Origin: Rhodotorula mucilaginosa
Taxonomy: Eukaryota > Basidiomycota > Microbotryomycetes > Sporidiobolales > Sporidiobolaceae
Assembly: GCA_034406715.1 (NCBI GenBank)
Contig: CP137867.1
Coordinates: 1,054,001 to 1,118,000 of the forward strand
DNA length: 64,000 bases
Direction: 5' to 3'
Numbering within the stretch: the stretch's first letter is position 1; the number at the start of each line of letters is the position of its first letter. Position numbers and translations under genes: made by a program. Positions 1 through 11,581 of the stretch are shown here, one piece after another. The notes below the pieces were generated by a model, which searched no databases, was not told where the DNA came from, and saw only the letters and a program-made list of their open reading frames with translations.

Positions 1-1779
1 CTCGTAGCGGTGGATCGTTGCGTAGTAGTTGATGAAGCACTGCTCGTACGCATTGGCCCAGACCTGGTTGATCTTGCAGAACCGTTCGCCCATCAGGCCG
101 TAGAACTTGCTGAAGGTCCGCTCCTGCGAGCAACACTCGATGACCATGTTGCACAGCTCGGTCTGCGCGCACGGCAAAGGCAACAGGCATCAGTTATCGT
201 GCGCGGCGCGGAAATTGTCTTCGGGGAAGAGACACGGCCGGAGACGTACCTCCTGACCGGGCGCAATATCCAACTTGAGGAGTTTGTGAGTGGCTTCCTC
301 AAAGTCGAGCGCCGACATGATGGTCAAGTAAATGGTCCTGCGCAAGTTGACGACGTTGGCGCCAGTCTGGTCATGCACGTCGACCGTCCCGTCGGCCTTG
401 ATCCCGTCATCGACGTCGCTCGCCTCGTCGTCGTCGTCGCTGCCGCTCTCTTCCGTGTCGCCCTCGTCACCGGACGCGTCCTCGTCGTCCGAACCAAGAA
501 TCTCGTGCTTGATCTCGGCGTACGCGGCCTCGTTCTCCTTGAAGTTCGGGTCAAACTTGTACACATCTGCAAAGAGGGGGGATGGGGAGTCAGGTGTTGC
601 GCGCGCGCGTGCGTCAGAGGAGAGAGAAAACTCACTGAGCATTTCCTGGACCTGGACCTCGTCGTCGAGCGAGATGCGGTGGGTGATCATGTCCTCCTCC
701 TCGACGAGGTCGAGCCCCTCGGGAATGATGGGGTTGTCCTTGTACTTGTCTTTGCGAACCTGGAACAGGACCTCGACCATGTACTGGACGCGCTTGTCGA
801 TGGCGCTCTCGTTCAGGATGGTGCGGAAGCGGTCAAAGATGCCGTTGTTGGCGCGGGCCGAGTGCTCGGCGAGGAAGGCGCCGATCTCGCGCATGAACGA
901 GACGGCAATCTCGACGCTGTCGTCGGTCGGGCGCTCGAGCAAGAGGACGAGCATCTGCAAGGCGAGGACCTCGTGCGCGACTTGCTGGTTGACGAGCTGG
1001 GCGAGGAAGGTCGTGGTCGCGGTCATGGTCGGCTTGTCGTTGCGCTTGTAGCTCCTGCGGAACTGGTGGATGAGGCGGTGGAGCAAGAGTTCGCCGATCT
1101 GGGGCAGCTTGGTGTTGACGATGGCGACGAGCGAGGCAAAGATGGGGGTGAACGGCAACGACGAGGCCTGGGCGCGCATGACGGAGCGGACAAAGAGGCC
1201 CTTGCCGCGGATGAGGTTCTCGCCAAAGAGTTCGGGGACGATGAGCTTGATGTTGGCCGTGTTGACCTTGTTGATGAGACCGTTGATGCTCTTGCGGAGG
1301 GCGTCCCAGGTCAGCCTCTGGTAGTCGTCGCCCTCGTTGTCGTCCTGGGCCTGCTGGGCGAGGAGGGCGCGGAGGCGGTGCGGGGGCATGTAGGCGCCGC
1401 CTCCGCGCGTGTTGGCGAGCTGCTTGACCTGGTCTGCGAGGTCGATCTTGGTCTTGGGTGCGTCTGCGACGACCTGCAGGTCCTGCTGGGCGAGGCGCTG
1501 GCGCTCGCGCTCGCGCTGGCGGTCGAGGTCATGGTCCGGGGGGAGGCGACCGGTCGGCCTGGCACGGCGAGCGGGCGGGGAAGGGGAGCGAGAAGCGGGG
1601 GACCTGCAGATCACTAGCGTCAGTCTTGTCTAGCCGTCGCACACTGGTGGCTCGACTTGCCGTTTGCGAGATGGACGCGGACTGAGGTCGTCGTCACCTC
1701 GGCGCGCTGCTCGACCGGCGGGGCTGCGGGCGGGTGCGGGCGAGCGAGAGCGCGATCGCTGCTCTGGAGAGTCTGGCAT
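1..1779 (-). CDS. CWC22: Pre-mRNA-splicing factor CWC22 (C-terminus off the left edge)
   Basis: CWC22 is the spliceosome component that escorts the exon-junction factor eIF4A3 to introns in the nucleus. Exons on the minus strand are 1698-1779, 636-1613, 250-566 and 1-162 (open at the edge), giving 513 codons so far. The protein opens with an Arg/Ser-rich tail (MPDSPEQRSRSRSPAP), then a MIF4G domain (about residues 125-350) containing KSINGLINKVNTANI. An acidic Asp/Ser/Glu linker follows, then the start of an MA3 domain (RRTIYLTIMSALDFEEATHKL, from about residue 440), ending at the edge in FINYYATIHRYE. The start is the first ATG of the short SR-rich exon; splicing to 1613 uses a TAG acceptor and keeps frame. 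The gene is divergent from the GCS gene with only 123 bp between start codons. The family assignment is secure; the first exon is less so. Confidence 0.9.
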
Positions 1780-1902
1780 GGGCGCAGCTGCTGCAGCTCT
1801 CGGCGAGCGAGAGACAGACGCGGGAGAGTAAGAGTCGCTCGCTCTCTCTCGACTTGACGAGGTTCACCCGGAGCTGTGTGTATAGAGTAGAACAGGAGTG
1901 CC
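1780..1902. promoter_or_regulatory. Short divergent promoter between CWC22 and GCS
   Basis: Only 123 bp separate the two inferred start codons, so both genes must share promoter sequence here, or their transcription starts lie inside each other. I see no TATA box I would trust. Confidence 0.5.
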
Positions 1903-3679
1903 ATGTGGGCGACAGTACTAAGGTAGATCACCGCAGCTCAGCTGCTCACAACCAGCTCACTCCGCTCACTCACTCGCTGCTCCGCTCTCTTGCTCTCTCG
2001 CCGCAGTTGCGTCTTTGGCGCCTGGTACGCGCTGCTCTGGTCGCTCTTCTTGCTCGGGTTGAACCAAGCGTGCGTTCCCCATTTCCTTAAGCCTCGTGGA
2101 CTACCGCAGCAGCGCTCACCCCGCCATCTCTTGAAACGCCGCGCAGCAAAAAGCGTTACTCTCGGCTTCCGACTTCCGACGCCCCTCCGCCGCCCCTCGA
2201 TCCAGCCACAGATGCGATCCCGGCCGTGTCCATCCTGCGCCCCCTGAGGGGACTCGACTGCAATTTGTACGAGAACCTCGAAGCCTCGTTCCGCCAAGAC
2301 TACCCCGACTTCGAAATCATCTTTTCCGTCGCCGACGAAGCCGACGCCGCCATTCCCATCGTCAAGGAACTCTGCGCCCGCTACCCCAACATCCCAACAA
2401 AACTCATCATTGGCAAGTCACGAATTGAGTCTTTGAACACCCCGCCGAAGCTGACGCAAAAAAATACGAGATGAGCAGGTCAAGAAATTGTCGGCGTCAA
2501 CCCAAAGATCAACAACCTGATCCGGGCCTACCGCGCCGCGCAGCACGACCTCGTCTGGGTCCTCGACTCGAACGTCCTCACCTCCGAGTCGTGCCTCTCG
2601 CGCTCCGTCCCGCTCTTCACCCCCTCCGCCACCACCGCCGGCCGCCCGATCGGACTCGTGCACCACTTGCCGTTCGCCATCTACCCCGACACGCTGCTCG
2701 GTTCGCGCGTCGAGCAAGTCTACCTCTGCTCGACCCACGCCAAGATGTACCTCGCCATCAACCGCGTCGCCGTCGCCTCGTGCGTGACGGGCAAATCGTG
2801 CCTCTACCGCAAGTCGGACCTCGCGCGCGCGGCCGCCCACAAGCGCGACCGCGGCAAACTGCCCCCACCCCCGCCGTCGCTCTCGCCCGCACTCGGCGGA
2901 GCAGACGAGGCGGGACTCGCGGCGTTTGGGCAGTACCTCGGCGAGGACAACGAGATCGGCGTCGCCATCTGGGAGGAACTCGGCATGCGACACGCCATGG
3001 GAACCGAACTGGCCGGCAACGCAGTCGGCAGCATGACGTTTACGAAATACTTCCGGCGCCGAGTGCGCTGGATCCGAGTCCGGAAATACATGGTGACGTG
3101 CGTCCTCCCTTTTTTTTTCGTGAGCTTTAGCAAACGCCATTCAGAGATCGCTGATTTCGCCGACTCTTTCCCTGCAGAGCTTCCACTCTGGTCGAACCTC
3201 TGACCGAGTGTATCCTGGCTGGGATCCTCGGCGCCCTCGCCTTTCGACACCTCTTCTCCCTCCCCGCCTGGCTCTTCCTCCCCGCCCACACCCTCGCCTG
3301 GTACACCCTCGACGCCGCCCTCTACCGCGCCCTCTTGCCGGCCTCGCCCGCTCGATCGACCGTCTCCCGCCCACCAGCGCACGACGGTCCGGGACTCGGG
3401 GGTTACCTCCAAGCGTGGGCGGTCCGCGAACTGCTCGCGTTGCCGATTTGGATCTTTGCCATGTTGGGAGACACGGTCGGCTGGCGCGACGAAGGGACCG
3501 TGTATCGGGTCCAGCGAGACGGGAGCGTGCGCGCGCTCCGGGAGGGGGAGAAGGAGGCGTGGGTCGAGAGGGCGTGGGCGGTCGTCGCGAGGAGGTATCA
3601 GGGAGCGCGAAAGGGCTACGTCACGCTCAGTCCTGGCGACGTCGAGGCGAACGCGCCCGTTCATGCCGAGGTCCGGTAG
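1903..3679 (+). CDS. Ceramide glucosyltransferase (glucosylceramide synthase, GT21)
   Basis: The enzyme transfers glucose from UDP-glucose to ceramide at Golgi/ER membranes to make fungal glucosylceramide. Exons are 1903-1922, 2007-2069, 2147-2412, 2479-3097 and 3178-3679 (489 aa, phases consistent). The 20 nt first exon (MWATVLS) leads into a membrane anchor (GAWYALLWSLFLLGLNQA, residues ~11-28). GT21 motifs follow: SILRPLRGLDCN (~56), WVLDSNV (the D2 aspartate, ~145), GEDNE (D3, ~270) and RRRVRW, matching the R/Q-x-x-R-W motif (~310). A hydrophobic C-terminal segment (~335-365) completes the topology. Intron 3 (2413-2478) begins GCAAGT, a GC-AG intron: GT-AG splicing is not possible there, and this junction restores LIIGQEIVGVNPKINNL, a conserved family block. 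Confidence 0.93.
2413..2478 (+). other. GC-AG intron in the GCS gene
   Basis: The donor is GCAAGT and the acceptor is GAGCAG, 66 nt apart. Joining 2412 to 2479 recreates the conserved IIG-QEIVGVNPK stretch in frame. GC-AG introns are a known minor class spliced by the U2 spliceosome. Confidence 0.85.
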
Positions 3680-4258
3680 TCTGTCACTTCGCAGTTGCAT
3701 TAGAGCCTTTTAACTTCCCCTCGGGTGTGGGTGTGGAGAGACGGCGCGCGGCCAAGAATTGTTCGTCTAGACTGCTTGATTTCATTTTGAAGCCTCAGGA
3801 GGGGGGTACGAAATTGATGTCAAAAGGGTTTTAGAAGAGAGGGAGCGGGGAGTAGGGAGGAGAGAAGAGAGTAAAGGAGAAGCGGGAGAGAGAAAAGGGG
3901 AAAGCCCTGGTTGGAAGGGAAAGGGGCAAGGAAAGCTACATGGAAGGACCCCACGAACTTTTTCGGGAGTTGAATGGAGGAAGCGAGGTCCCTGCGAGTT
4001 GGGGGACATTGAGCAGAGTTTCGTGACTCTGTTAGGCGCGCGCGGATTTCGGAGGTTAGCCACCGCCGCAGTTCAGCGAAGGGAAGGAAGTCGACGACTC
4101 ACCCTGCGTTATGTACATCGGGAAAAGCGGCTCGGAAGGGACAACAAAAGTGGCACACACAGACACACTCGTGACAACGACGCCGACGGCAGGAGGGACA
4201 CACAACATGGATAAGCTCGCGAATGTACAGCTGTTGAGCAGGTTGGGGTTCTCCTTGC
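3680..4258. other. Convergent 3' region between GCS and the GDS1/APSES gene
   Basis: No gene is supported here. The two genes end toward each other and the space probably holds both 3' UTRs. A purine-rich tract (AG repeats on the + strand) runs from about 3830 to 3930. Confidence 0.6.
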
Positions 4259-7200
4259 TCATCTTGCGGTCGTCGAGTGTCGCCGAGACGAGCGACGCGG
4301 CGGAGACTGTTCCAGGCTTTTCGACTTGACCGAGCCGCCACCGCGGCGAGCTCGAGTCTCGCGGCGGGGACGAGTCGTCGGCGGCGGCGAGCCGGCAGAA
4401 GACGCGCGGTCCTCGTCCTGCTCCTCCCCATCCTCTGGCGCCTCCACCACGTCGACAACAACCTCGGGTTGTTCACCTCCATCGTTCGAGACTGTCACCA
4501 TTGCCTCGTTGTCGTCCTCGACGTCGTCGTGCACAAAGCTCGGCAGCTCGCGAGGCGCACTCGGCGGACCACAGCGACGCAACAGCTCGGCGCCGTCGAA
4601 AGAGGGCGATCCGAGCACCGCGCCGTTCGGGTCGTGGCGCTTCTGCGCGAGAGTGTTCTTGGAACTACTTCGCATGGTCGGCACCGGCTCGGGGAAATGG
4701 GCGGCGAGGTCCGGTCCGAAGAAAGCAGCCAGGTGGCCGAGCTGCTTGGGGTAGCTCGAAACGACGTCCTCGGCGGCGGCGAGCGGGATCCAAGTCCCTT
4801 CGACTCCGGGATCGGCGATGCTGGAAGGGACGCGGAACGTGTCGGTCTTGACCAGAAGCGTCGCCAACGCGGACGCGCGCTCCAACGGTGAGGACAAAGC
4901 GGCTTGGAGAAGGACGGTCGCGTTGACGTAGTCAGTGTCGAGACGACGCAACAAGGGCATCACTTTGCCGGTCGACAAGTCGGTGACATCGACGCTGAAG
5001 ACGACGATGCCGCGCTGGACGATGACGGCCAGGACGGAGGGCTCGAGCGGGATGACGGGTTCCATCATGACCGATGACGACGAGCTGAACTCGCTCGCCC
5101 CGAACACCTTGCCTGGAATCGCGGCGCTGGCCAGTGTAGGAGACGCCGGGATCGGCGACCTGGCGTCTTTGGACACGTCGGTGAACGACGGCAAGCGTGA
5201 CGAGAGCGTCCGACGGGGAGAAGGCATCGGGGACGTGAAGCGATGTGTCGATCCGGTCAGAAACGCCGTCGAACCCGCATGGGGTACCTTGAGCGACAAG
5301 CCCGTCTTGTTCTTGCCCGACGAATGAGGCAAAGGCTCGGTCGAGAGCCCCTCCTCGTCGTCTCCGGCCCAAGCGAGATCGAGCTCTTCAAGGGCGATCG
5401 TCTCGGGACCCATCAGGTCTGCGCTGGCACCGTCGAGATCGAGATCATCGAGCATGTCGAGGCTGGTGGTCCAGTCGTTCGTCTCTGGAGGAGAAGGCGC
5501 AGGCTGGGGAACGGGCAGGCCGGTCGCGAGGGTCGATGGGGAGACAAAGTTCATCGGGTCGAACGAGTCGCTGTCGCTGCTCGAAGACGTCGTCGACGAA
5601 GCACGCACGCTCGTGAGCAACCTCGCGTCGAACGCAGACGGCATGGCGGAGCCGGCGCGAGACGAAGGTGCGGAAGAGACGGCCATTTCGGCTTCTTCAT
5701 CTTCGAGCTTGACGTGCAATAGGTCGTCGTGGTCGATTTCGCCGTCGTCGTCGCCATCTTCGTCATCGGCCAGGACGTCGACGTCGTAGGCGTGCGAGTA
5801 AGCTGGGGAATCGAGATTGTCGAGACCTTCGGCTTCGTCGCGGCCAACAAAGTCGTAATCCGTTGCAGCGAAGGCGTTCGAGAGTGCCAACGTCGGAGTG
5901 AGCTCCAAGGAGAGCGGCGAAGGCGGTGGCGCGGGGATCTGAACAGGGTCGAGATGACGGGGTGCCTCGTCGCGGTCGACTGTCGGGTCGAGCGTCTCGA
6001 GGTCCGTCGTCGTGATAACCGGCTCTGCGCGGAGTGTAAAGGGGCCGGGTGAGTCTCGCTGCAAATGTCGGGTGAAGGAGAGTCGGGATGATCGCACCTT
6101 CCGGCTTGGAGAAGTCTTCAACTTTGATCGTAGCGACATCCACGTCTTCCTCGAGTGGCAGCATTTCACCGCAGAGGGTGATGCTCATTCCAACGCGCGA
6201 AATTGGACTCGGCAGCGTCTCGACTTCAGGCTTCTTGTCCTCCTTGGCGGTCAAGTTCAGCTCCTTCAACACTTCGTCCTCGAGGTCTTGAGGGAGGCTG
6301 CGCGGCGTCGTGGCCGGCGTGTCGACCGTTGTGTCATCGTCTCCGATGCGCGCATCGGCCGCTGCAAGATCGCGAGACTTGCCGCGCGGCGTCTCTTCCA
6401 TCTCGCGAGGTTCGAACGCTTTCGCGAGCAAGTCTGCCGCGACGGTCGAGGCTTCGAGCGAGGAAGTGCCGGTGGTCGAGTACGACTCGGAACCCCACTC
6501 AAAGTCAAAGTCGTCGCCGCGGAGCATCGCTTCGTGGAAGTCTTCCTCGTGGTCGTCCGGAGAATCGGAAGCGGGAGAAGCAGCATCGATGGCGGGAGTC
6601 CCCGCGCCTGCAGAAGTCGGCGGACGCGAGTGGTCGCTCGACGAAGAGTCGTCCATGACAACGTCGGGAGGGGACGGTGCGTTGGCAAAGTGGTGAGAAA
6701 AGATGTTGGGTGCGGAAACGGAAAGGGGGTAGCGGCTCGAAGTCGGCCGAGAGAAAGGGAACGAAGTGGTGGTCGTGGGACCGAGAGAGAGGATGTCGGG
6801 AGAGACGGTCGTTTGCGGTGCAAGGGGAGAGACGCCGTTTGTCGAGTTGTCGAGGGTCGAGGCTGCGAGCAGAGACTGCGCGAGGAGGGCCGAGGAGGAC
6901 GCAGACGAGTAGCCCATGGCGAGCGCCACCGCTTCGTCGAACGAATCATCGACCGCATTCGACTCGACGCTGCCCGCTCGACTGACGCCTTCGCTGCCTG
7001 CGCGGCGGACCTTTTTCTTGTTCTTGCGGCGCCACTCGGCCGCCTCGCCAGTGTGACCGTCCGAGTCGTCAACCTCCTCGAGACTCGAGAGGCGGAACTT
7101 GAGCTTCGGGATACCGCTACGGACGGGTGCCGACGACGGTCCGGAGAGAGACTGGCTGCGACGGTGATTGATGGTCGGGATCGGGCTGGCGGAGGCATAG

Positions 7201-8752
7201 TCGTCCGGGGCGGCGTTCGCCGTAGACGGGATCGGCACCGGCGTCGAACTGCCAGACCCGAGTGGACTCGGCACAGCACCCTTGGCACCTTCGCGCCCCA
7301 TCGCCGCCATCATGGCGCTCGAAGCGCGTCGCTTCCGCTTGCCGCGACCCATGCCCTCCTCGTCGAGGTCCCCTTCGTCCGGTGAACCCATCGCCGCGTC
7401 GTTCGTGTTGGTGAACAGCGTCGAGCTGAGCGAGAGAGCGGGTGGAAGCGTCGGAGGAGCGTGCTGGAGTTTGACCAGGCCGCGAGCGTAGAGCCCGTCG
7501 CGATCGCTCGGTGCGAGTCCGGCCTCGCGACGGCAGCGCACAAACGGGTCGTCTGCGCCGACTCCTTGTCCCAACACGCGCGGGTTCAGGTACCACAGCG
7601 TGCCCCTCTTGACCGCCGGACGTTGCTCGGCGTGAAGTCCGACCGCACGCACCTCCTCGACCGTGAGCGCGCCGACGAGTTCGAACGGCACGAGCAAGGG
7701 CGGGTAGGGCGGTGAGGCCGCAGCCGCGCGCGCGACGTGTGAACGGATACAGGTCGAGACGTGAGCGAAAGGGGTCGTGCCACTGTGATCGAGGTGGACG
7801 AGGCGCGAGCGCGCGCGGGGGTCAGTGGCACACGCGAGGATTCGACGGCAGAGCCAGGCATGACGTACGCGTTCTTGAGCCAGTCTCGTTCGAGCATGAC
7901 CTCGGCAATCTCCTTCGGGCACAATGCACGGTTCTCGAATGCATGCAAGACGGCGCAGGTGGCCATGAGCAACTTGTCGTCGAGATCGTCGCGCTTGATC
8001 CTTCCTTGCATGACGGCCGTCGGGAACCCCAAATCGTCCGGCAAGAGCTGCCGCGGGTGGCGACGCTCCTGCGAGTCGGTATCGGGCACGTAGGCTTCGA
8101 CGAGCGGGAACGTGGGAACGCGAGTCATGGGCGGTTTGGCGCTCGCGGGTCGGTAACCGGGCGGGGCGTTGGCGGGAATCGGGTACGACTTGTTGTTGTT
8201 GTTGGCCTTTTCCGCCGCGCGAGTCGACGCCGAGACGGGCGCATCAGCCTTGTCTGCAGCGGGAATCTGACTTGATACAGGGGTGGCGACTGCAGCGGTG
8301 GCGGTGGCTGACGGAGTGGTCGACGCGGGTCTTCTTTGTTGAGCAAACCGAGTGTTGTGCATCTCCTTGTCCTGTCCGGCGGTCGGAGTCGCTTGCTGCT
8401 GCTGCGCAGATGCTCTCGTCGCCGACTGGGCCGACCGTGTCCTGCCCGGAGACGACGAGTTGGTCGCGAGCGAGTCGGCGACGTGAGGCGGCGGCGGAGT
8501 TGCCGTGACTCGGTTCGGCTGCCCGCGCGTCTTTACGAGCGGCGGCTTGGTGAGACTGCCTGCTCTCGAGCGCGTCCTCGGCGCAGCAGCTGCGCCCAGC
8601 TGCGCGCGAGGTGTTGCTGCCGCTGCTGCATCGCCTCCGGCGCGACCGACGGCGGTGCCTTCCCGGACCGCCGCCGCCCTCGTCGCGAGTCCGCGCTGCT
8701 GCTGCCGCGTAGCCACCCGTGCGCCACCGCCTTCGGCCTGACTGGCTGTCAT
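4259..8752 (-). CDS. GDS1-like winged-helix protein with C-terminal APSES/KilA-N-like domain
   Basis: This looks like a nuclear DNA-binding regulator. Exons 7869-8752, 6098-7782 and 4259-6024 give 1444 aa, in phase. The N-terminus is low-complexity (Gln/Ala/Thr/Pro). Residues ~245-380 carry a winged-helix region of the fungal GDS1 type: LLMATCAVLHAFENRALCPK, then TCIRSHVARAA, then RGTLWYLNPRVLG. A very long Ser/Thr/acidic disordered stretch follows with a basic patch (KNKKKVRR). Residues ~1180-1300 resemble an APSES/KilA-N fold: RRLDTDYVNATVLL, then GVEGTWIPLAAAEDV, then LAAFFGPDLAAHFPEP. The tail is acidic, then Arg/Ser-rich. The start is the first in-frame ATG (MTASQAEGGG). The winged-helix call rests on motif memory of the family; the APSES call is weaker. 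Target genes cannot be read from the sequence. Confidence 0.75.
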
Positions 8753-9383
8753 ACAGCTCCTCGTGGTGCGCCTGCTCCCTCCGCCGGCCCAGTCACCCGC
8801 TCCCAGCTCGGCCTCGTCCGGAGTCGTCGAGGCCTCGGTGCTCGATCTTCTTTCCCCAGACTCGAGCCGCTGCCCTCGGATTCCGCGCCCTGCTCTCTCG
8901 TCTGTCGGGTGGCGCACAGGCGAGATCGGATAGTAGCTAGGGCTCCGATCTGCCCAGTCAGCGAGTCTGTGCGTCGCCCCTCGCTCGCGAGTTAACGGGA
9001 GCGTCGGGGGTTGTGAGGTGGTCGATTTCAACGAGTCCCGCGAGGGAAAGCACGTCGCGCGCGCCGCTAACTTCGCCTCTGACACGTGTCACCCAAATTG
9101 ACCTTCGCAATTCCGCGAGTTGGCGACAACAAAGGCCGCCTGCAGCTGAGCTGCAGCAGGACACACTCTAACTGGAAAGGCGTGTCGACGCCAGGCCTCT
9201 GTCTATAGGCTTAATCGCTGAGAGGCAGAGCGCAGTAATCGATGTCGCAGCACAAGCAGGTACCCGTCACCTCTAAAGATCGTCACACGTGAAAAAGAAA
9301 ATTCTTTGCACAAGGGCTCATCGTCGTAGTCAGCCATATCGTAGTATACAGCTTGCAGAGAAACGTCTTGAGCAATGCGCTCC
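8753..9383. promoter_or_regulatory. Intergenic region upstream of the GDS1/APSES gene
   Basis: No coding exon is supported. This space must hold the promoter of the gene starting at 8752 and the 3' end of the Sac gene. A near-perfect palindrome built on CTGCAGCTGAGCTGCAG lies at about 9142. Nothing else stands out. Confidence 0.45.
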
Positions 9384-11581
9384 TTATCCGCCGACTCCGG
9401 TCGACGAATGCGCTGCTCCGAAAACGCGCTGCAGCCGGATCGGGGTCAAAGTCTCGTCGGGAACGAGCAAACCTGCATGCTCGCAGCGTCGCCCTAGCAT
9501 CGGCGCGTGCTCGCCCTGTGCCAAGGACAACGCGTATCAGAGGTACAGACCTCACGCATGGGGGAAGCGGAATCGGCACAAAGAAGGCCTCACCGTCAGT
9601 ATTTCGGTCGCGCAATTCTTGCGCGGATCATGCCACAGCGCTTGCTTGAGGCGAAGAAATGAGTTCTCCTTGTTGTGAAGCTCGTCCAGGTGAGTCACTT
9701 GACCAGTTCTGATAAACTGTTGGTGGACGTAGTCGAGGGAGGTCAGTCACGACTACACGGTTGCGAAGAAAGTGGCCACTTGCGGTCGATGTCATGCTCG
9801 GTCGGCCGGTGTAGATGCCAGAAAGCATGTCTCCATTCTGCGCGGGCAAACGAGATGTGTCAGGCTATGAATTCGATGGACAACAGGTGTTCCGGACCCA
9901 GGCGCGACGGACCTCTGCCCAGAGATGGCGGTGAGCTCGATCGAGCTCTGAACCGCTCTCAAGTGGCGGGAGTTTGAGCTCCAGCAAAATCTGGCGCAGG
10001 GCTTCGGCGGAGCAGCTGAACTGGGCCAAATTGGTGCGATCGCAGCAGCTACCGAGGGGCCCGCGTTAGTAGATTGCTACTGGAAAAAGTGGGAGAAATG
10101 GAACGAGACGCACTCGCGGCAATTGATCCGTAGCACCCCGTTTTGCTCTCGGACCAGCTCGGCATGCGGACCCCGAGCATCTCCAGCAACGTGTGTCCAG
10201 CCACTCTGGTCCAAGAACTCGTCCGCCATCCCTCCGATCTCGTCGGGGATGAGCTTGGGGTTCTTGGGATTCAGCCCGATGGGATCGAGAGTGATCTGTC
10301 CTGCGAGCGAGTCCGGGCTTCGCTGCACCTCCTCGACCAGCTGTTTGTACACTTGCAGCAGGTGAGCCTCGGCATCGAGTAAGCCGTGGTACGGACCGTG
10401 CAGGTACGCCATTGCGTGCACAGGGCCGTATTCTGCAGCGAGGTGGCGGAGATGACGTTCGAACGGATCGAGCGATTCGTTGACCGCGTTCTTGCTGATC
10501 TTGACCCTCAAGGCACCGTACTCTCGAGGTTTCTCAGTCCAATAGGCTGTCCAGGGTCGGAGTTGTCAGTGTCGGCCGTTGGGCGCGAGGCCAAATTTTC
10601 GGGTTGCGCACCCGGTACGCTCCCTCGGACTTGCACGAACGACACCGTCTGCTCGAGAGTGTTTGCAGACGGTAGAACTCGAAGCTGAAACTCGGTCTGG
10701 AGGCAAAGTCTCGATTAGTTCTGGACAGGTGCACGATCAAAGAAGTCTGGTGCGCACCTCTGCGAAGGCAGCGACATTCCCATCTGCATCGATGCCGCGC
10801 TTCGCAAAGCGAGTCCCTTCGCGATGCCAGTCGCGGCGACTGATGATATGGACTTCGAGTGTGACCGGTCCGTGCCGCACGTGCTCGACCCCGAAAAATC
10901 CGCGAACGAGTGGGAGGAGAAAGTCCTCGTACAAAATGGTCCGCTCCGAGCCGGCGAGTGTTTCTCCGAGCGCGAAGAAGGGCTCGAGCATGAAAGAGTT
11001 CCATACGTGAGGGCCCGCGATCGAGAGCCGTGTTGCCGCTTCTTCAGGTTGCGACCCATCCCTTGCGAGCGGTTGGAATGCCACCTGTTTCAGCTGGCTC
11101 CTCTGTGCCTTCCGCCGAGACAAGCGCAAGGAGTAGTCGATATTTCTCGAGTAGAAGAACGAGCCGTCGGTCAGGATCTGGGCGAGGTCTCCCGCTTGCG
11201 CCACGAGCGCGCCACCATCTTCGTCGCTCAGGGCAAACGTCTCGCACGAGTCCAACACCGAAGGCTTGTCATCTCCTGCCCATTGGCGGTGGCCAGATCC
11301 GAGCAGTACGAGTGTGTCTAACGAAAATCGCGAATGAGGAGGCGGTAAGTGTCGGGAGTGGCAAACGTCACTGCTGGATCAGACTTACTCGTCCGGCACT
11401 GAAGTAGCCCGATGCAGCCATCGCAGGTCTTCCATCGTGGGAAGCAGTCGATTTCGAGCGGTTTGCCAACCGCGAAAGTGAGAGGGATAGGGCCTCCGTG
11501 CCTTGACGGCGGCGACAAGCGAAGCCAAGCCCGCGGGCTCTTGAGGACTCCGCTGCCGCCCTCGAGAACGCATGCTTGCAT
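9384..11581 (-). CDS. Sac-domain phosphoinositide phosphatase (Sac domain only)
   Basis: It should remove phosphates from phosphoinositides on membranes. Exons are 11389-11581, 10758-11317, 10612-10696, 10114-10546, 9913-10048, 9784-9837, 9594-9716 and 9384-9515 (571 aa, in phase). Sac motifs in order: DGSFFYSRNIDYSLRL, HVWNSFMLEPF, GTRFAKRGIDADGNVAAF, VQVRGSVPAYW, EYGPVHAMAYLHG and the P-loop NCRDCCDRTNLAQ, which is a proper C-x5-R signature with Cys422 and Arg428. Then HRHLWAENGDMLSGIYTG and FIRTG. It most resembles the Sac domain of the Inp51-53/synaptojanin group, but no 5-phosphatase domain follows. Intron 6 (9717-9783) is GC-AG. The start is uncertain: ATG at 11581 is used, but a small upstream exon beginning about 11658 and a 40 nt intron could add about 17 residues. 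Confidence 0.85.
9717..9783 (-). other. GC-AG intron in the Sac phosphatase gene
   Basis: On the minus strand the donor is GCAAGT and the acceptor CAACAG, 67 nt, with a CTGAC branch-like site. Splicing joins YTGRPSMTST to FIRTG in frame, which fits the Y-A/T-G ... F-x-R-T-G block of Sac domains. The GT alternatives give introns of about 40 nt and a poorer match. Confidence 0.7.

Noticed and set aside
10-1617. 535-codon open frame on the + strand
   Set aside because: It is antisense to CWC22, lacks an ATG start and any domain; open antisense frames are common where codon third positions are GC-rich.
9135-9160. CTGCAGCTGAGCTGCAG palindrome as a terminator hairpin or regulatory site
   Set aside because: Isolated and near a gene end, with no repeated occurrence or known factor; noted only as a local palindrome.
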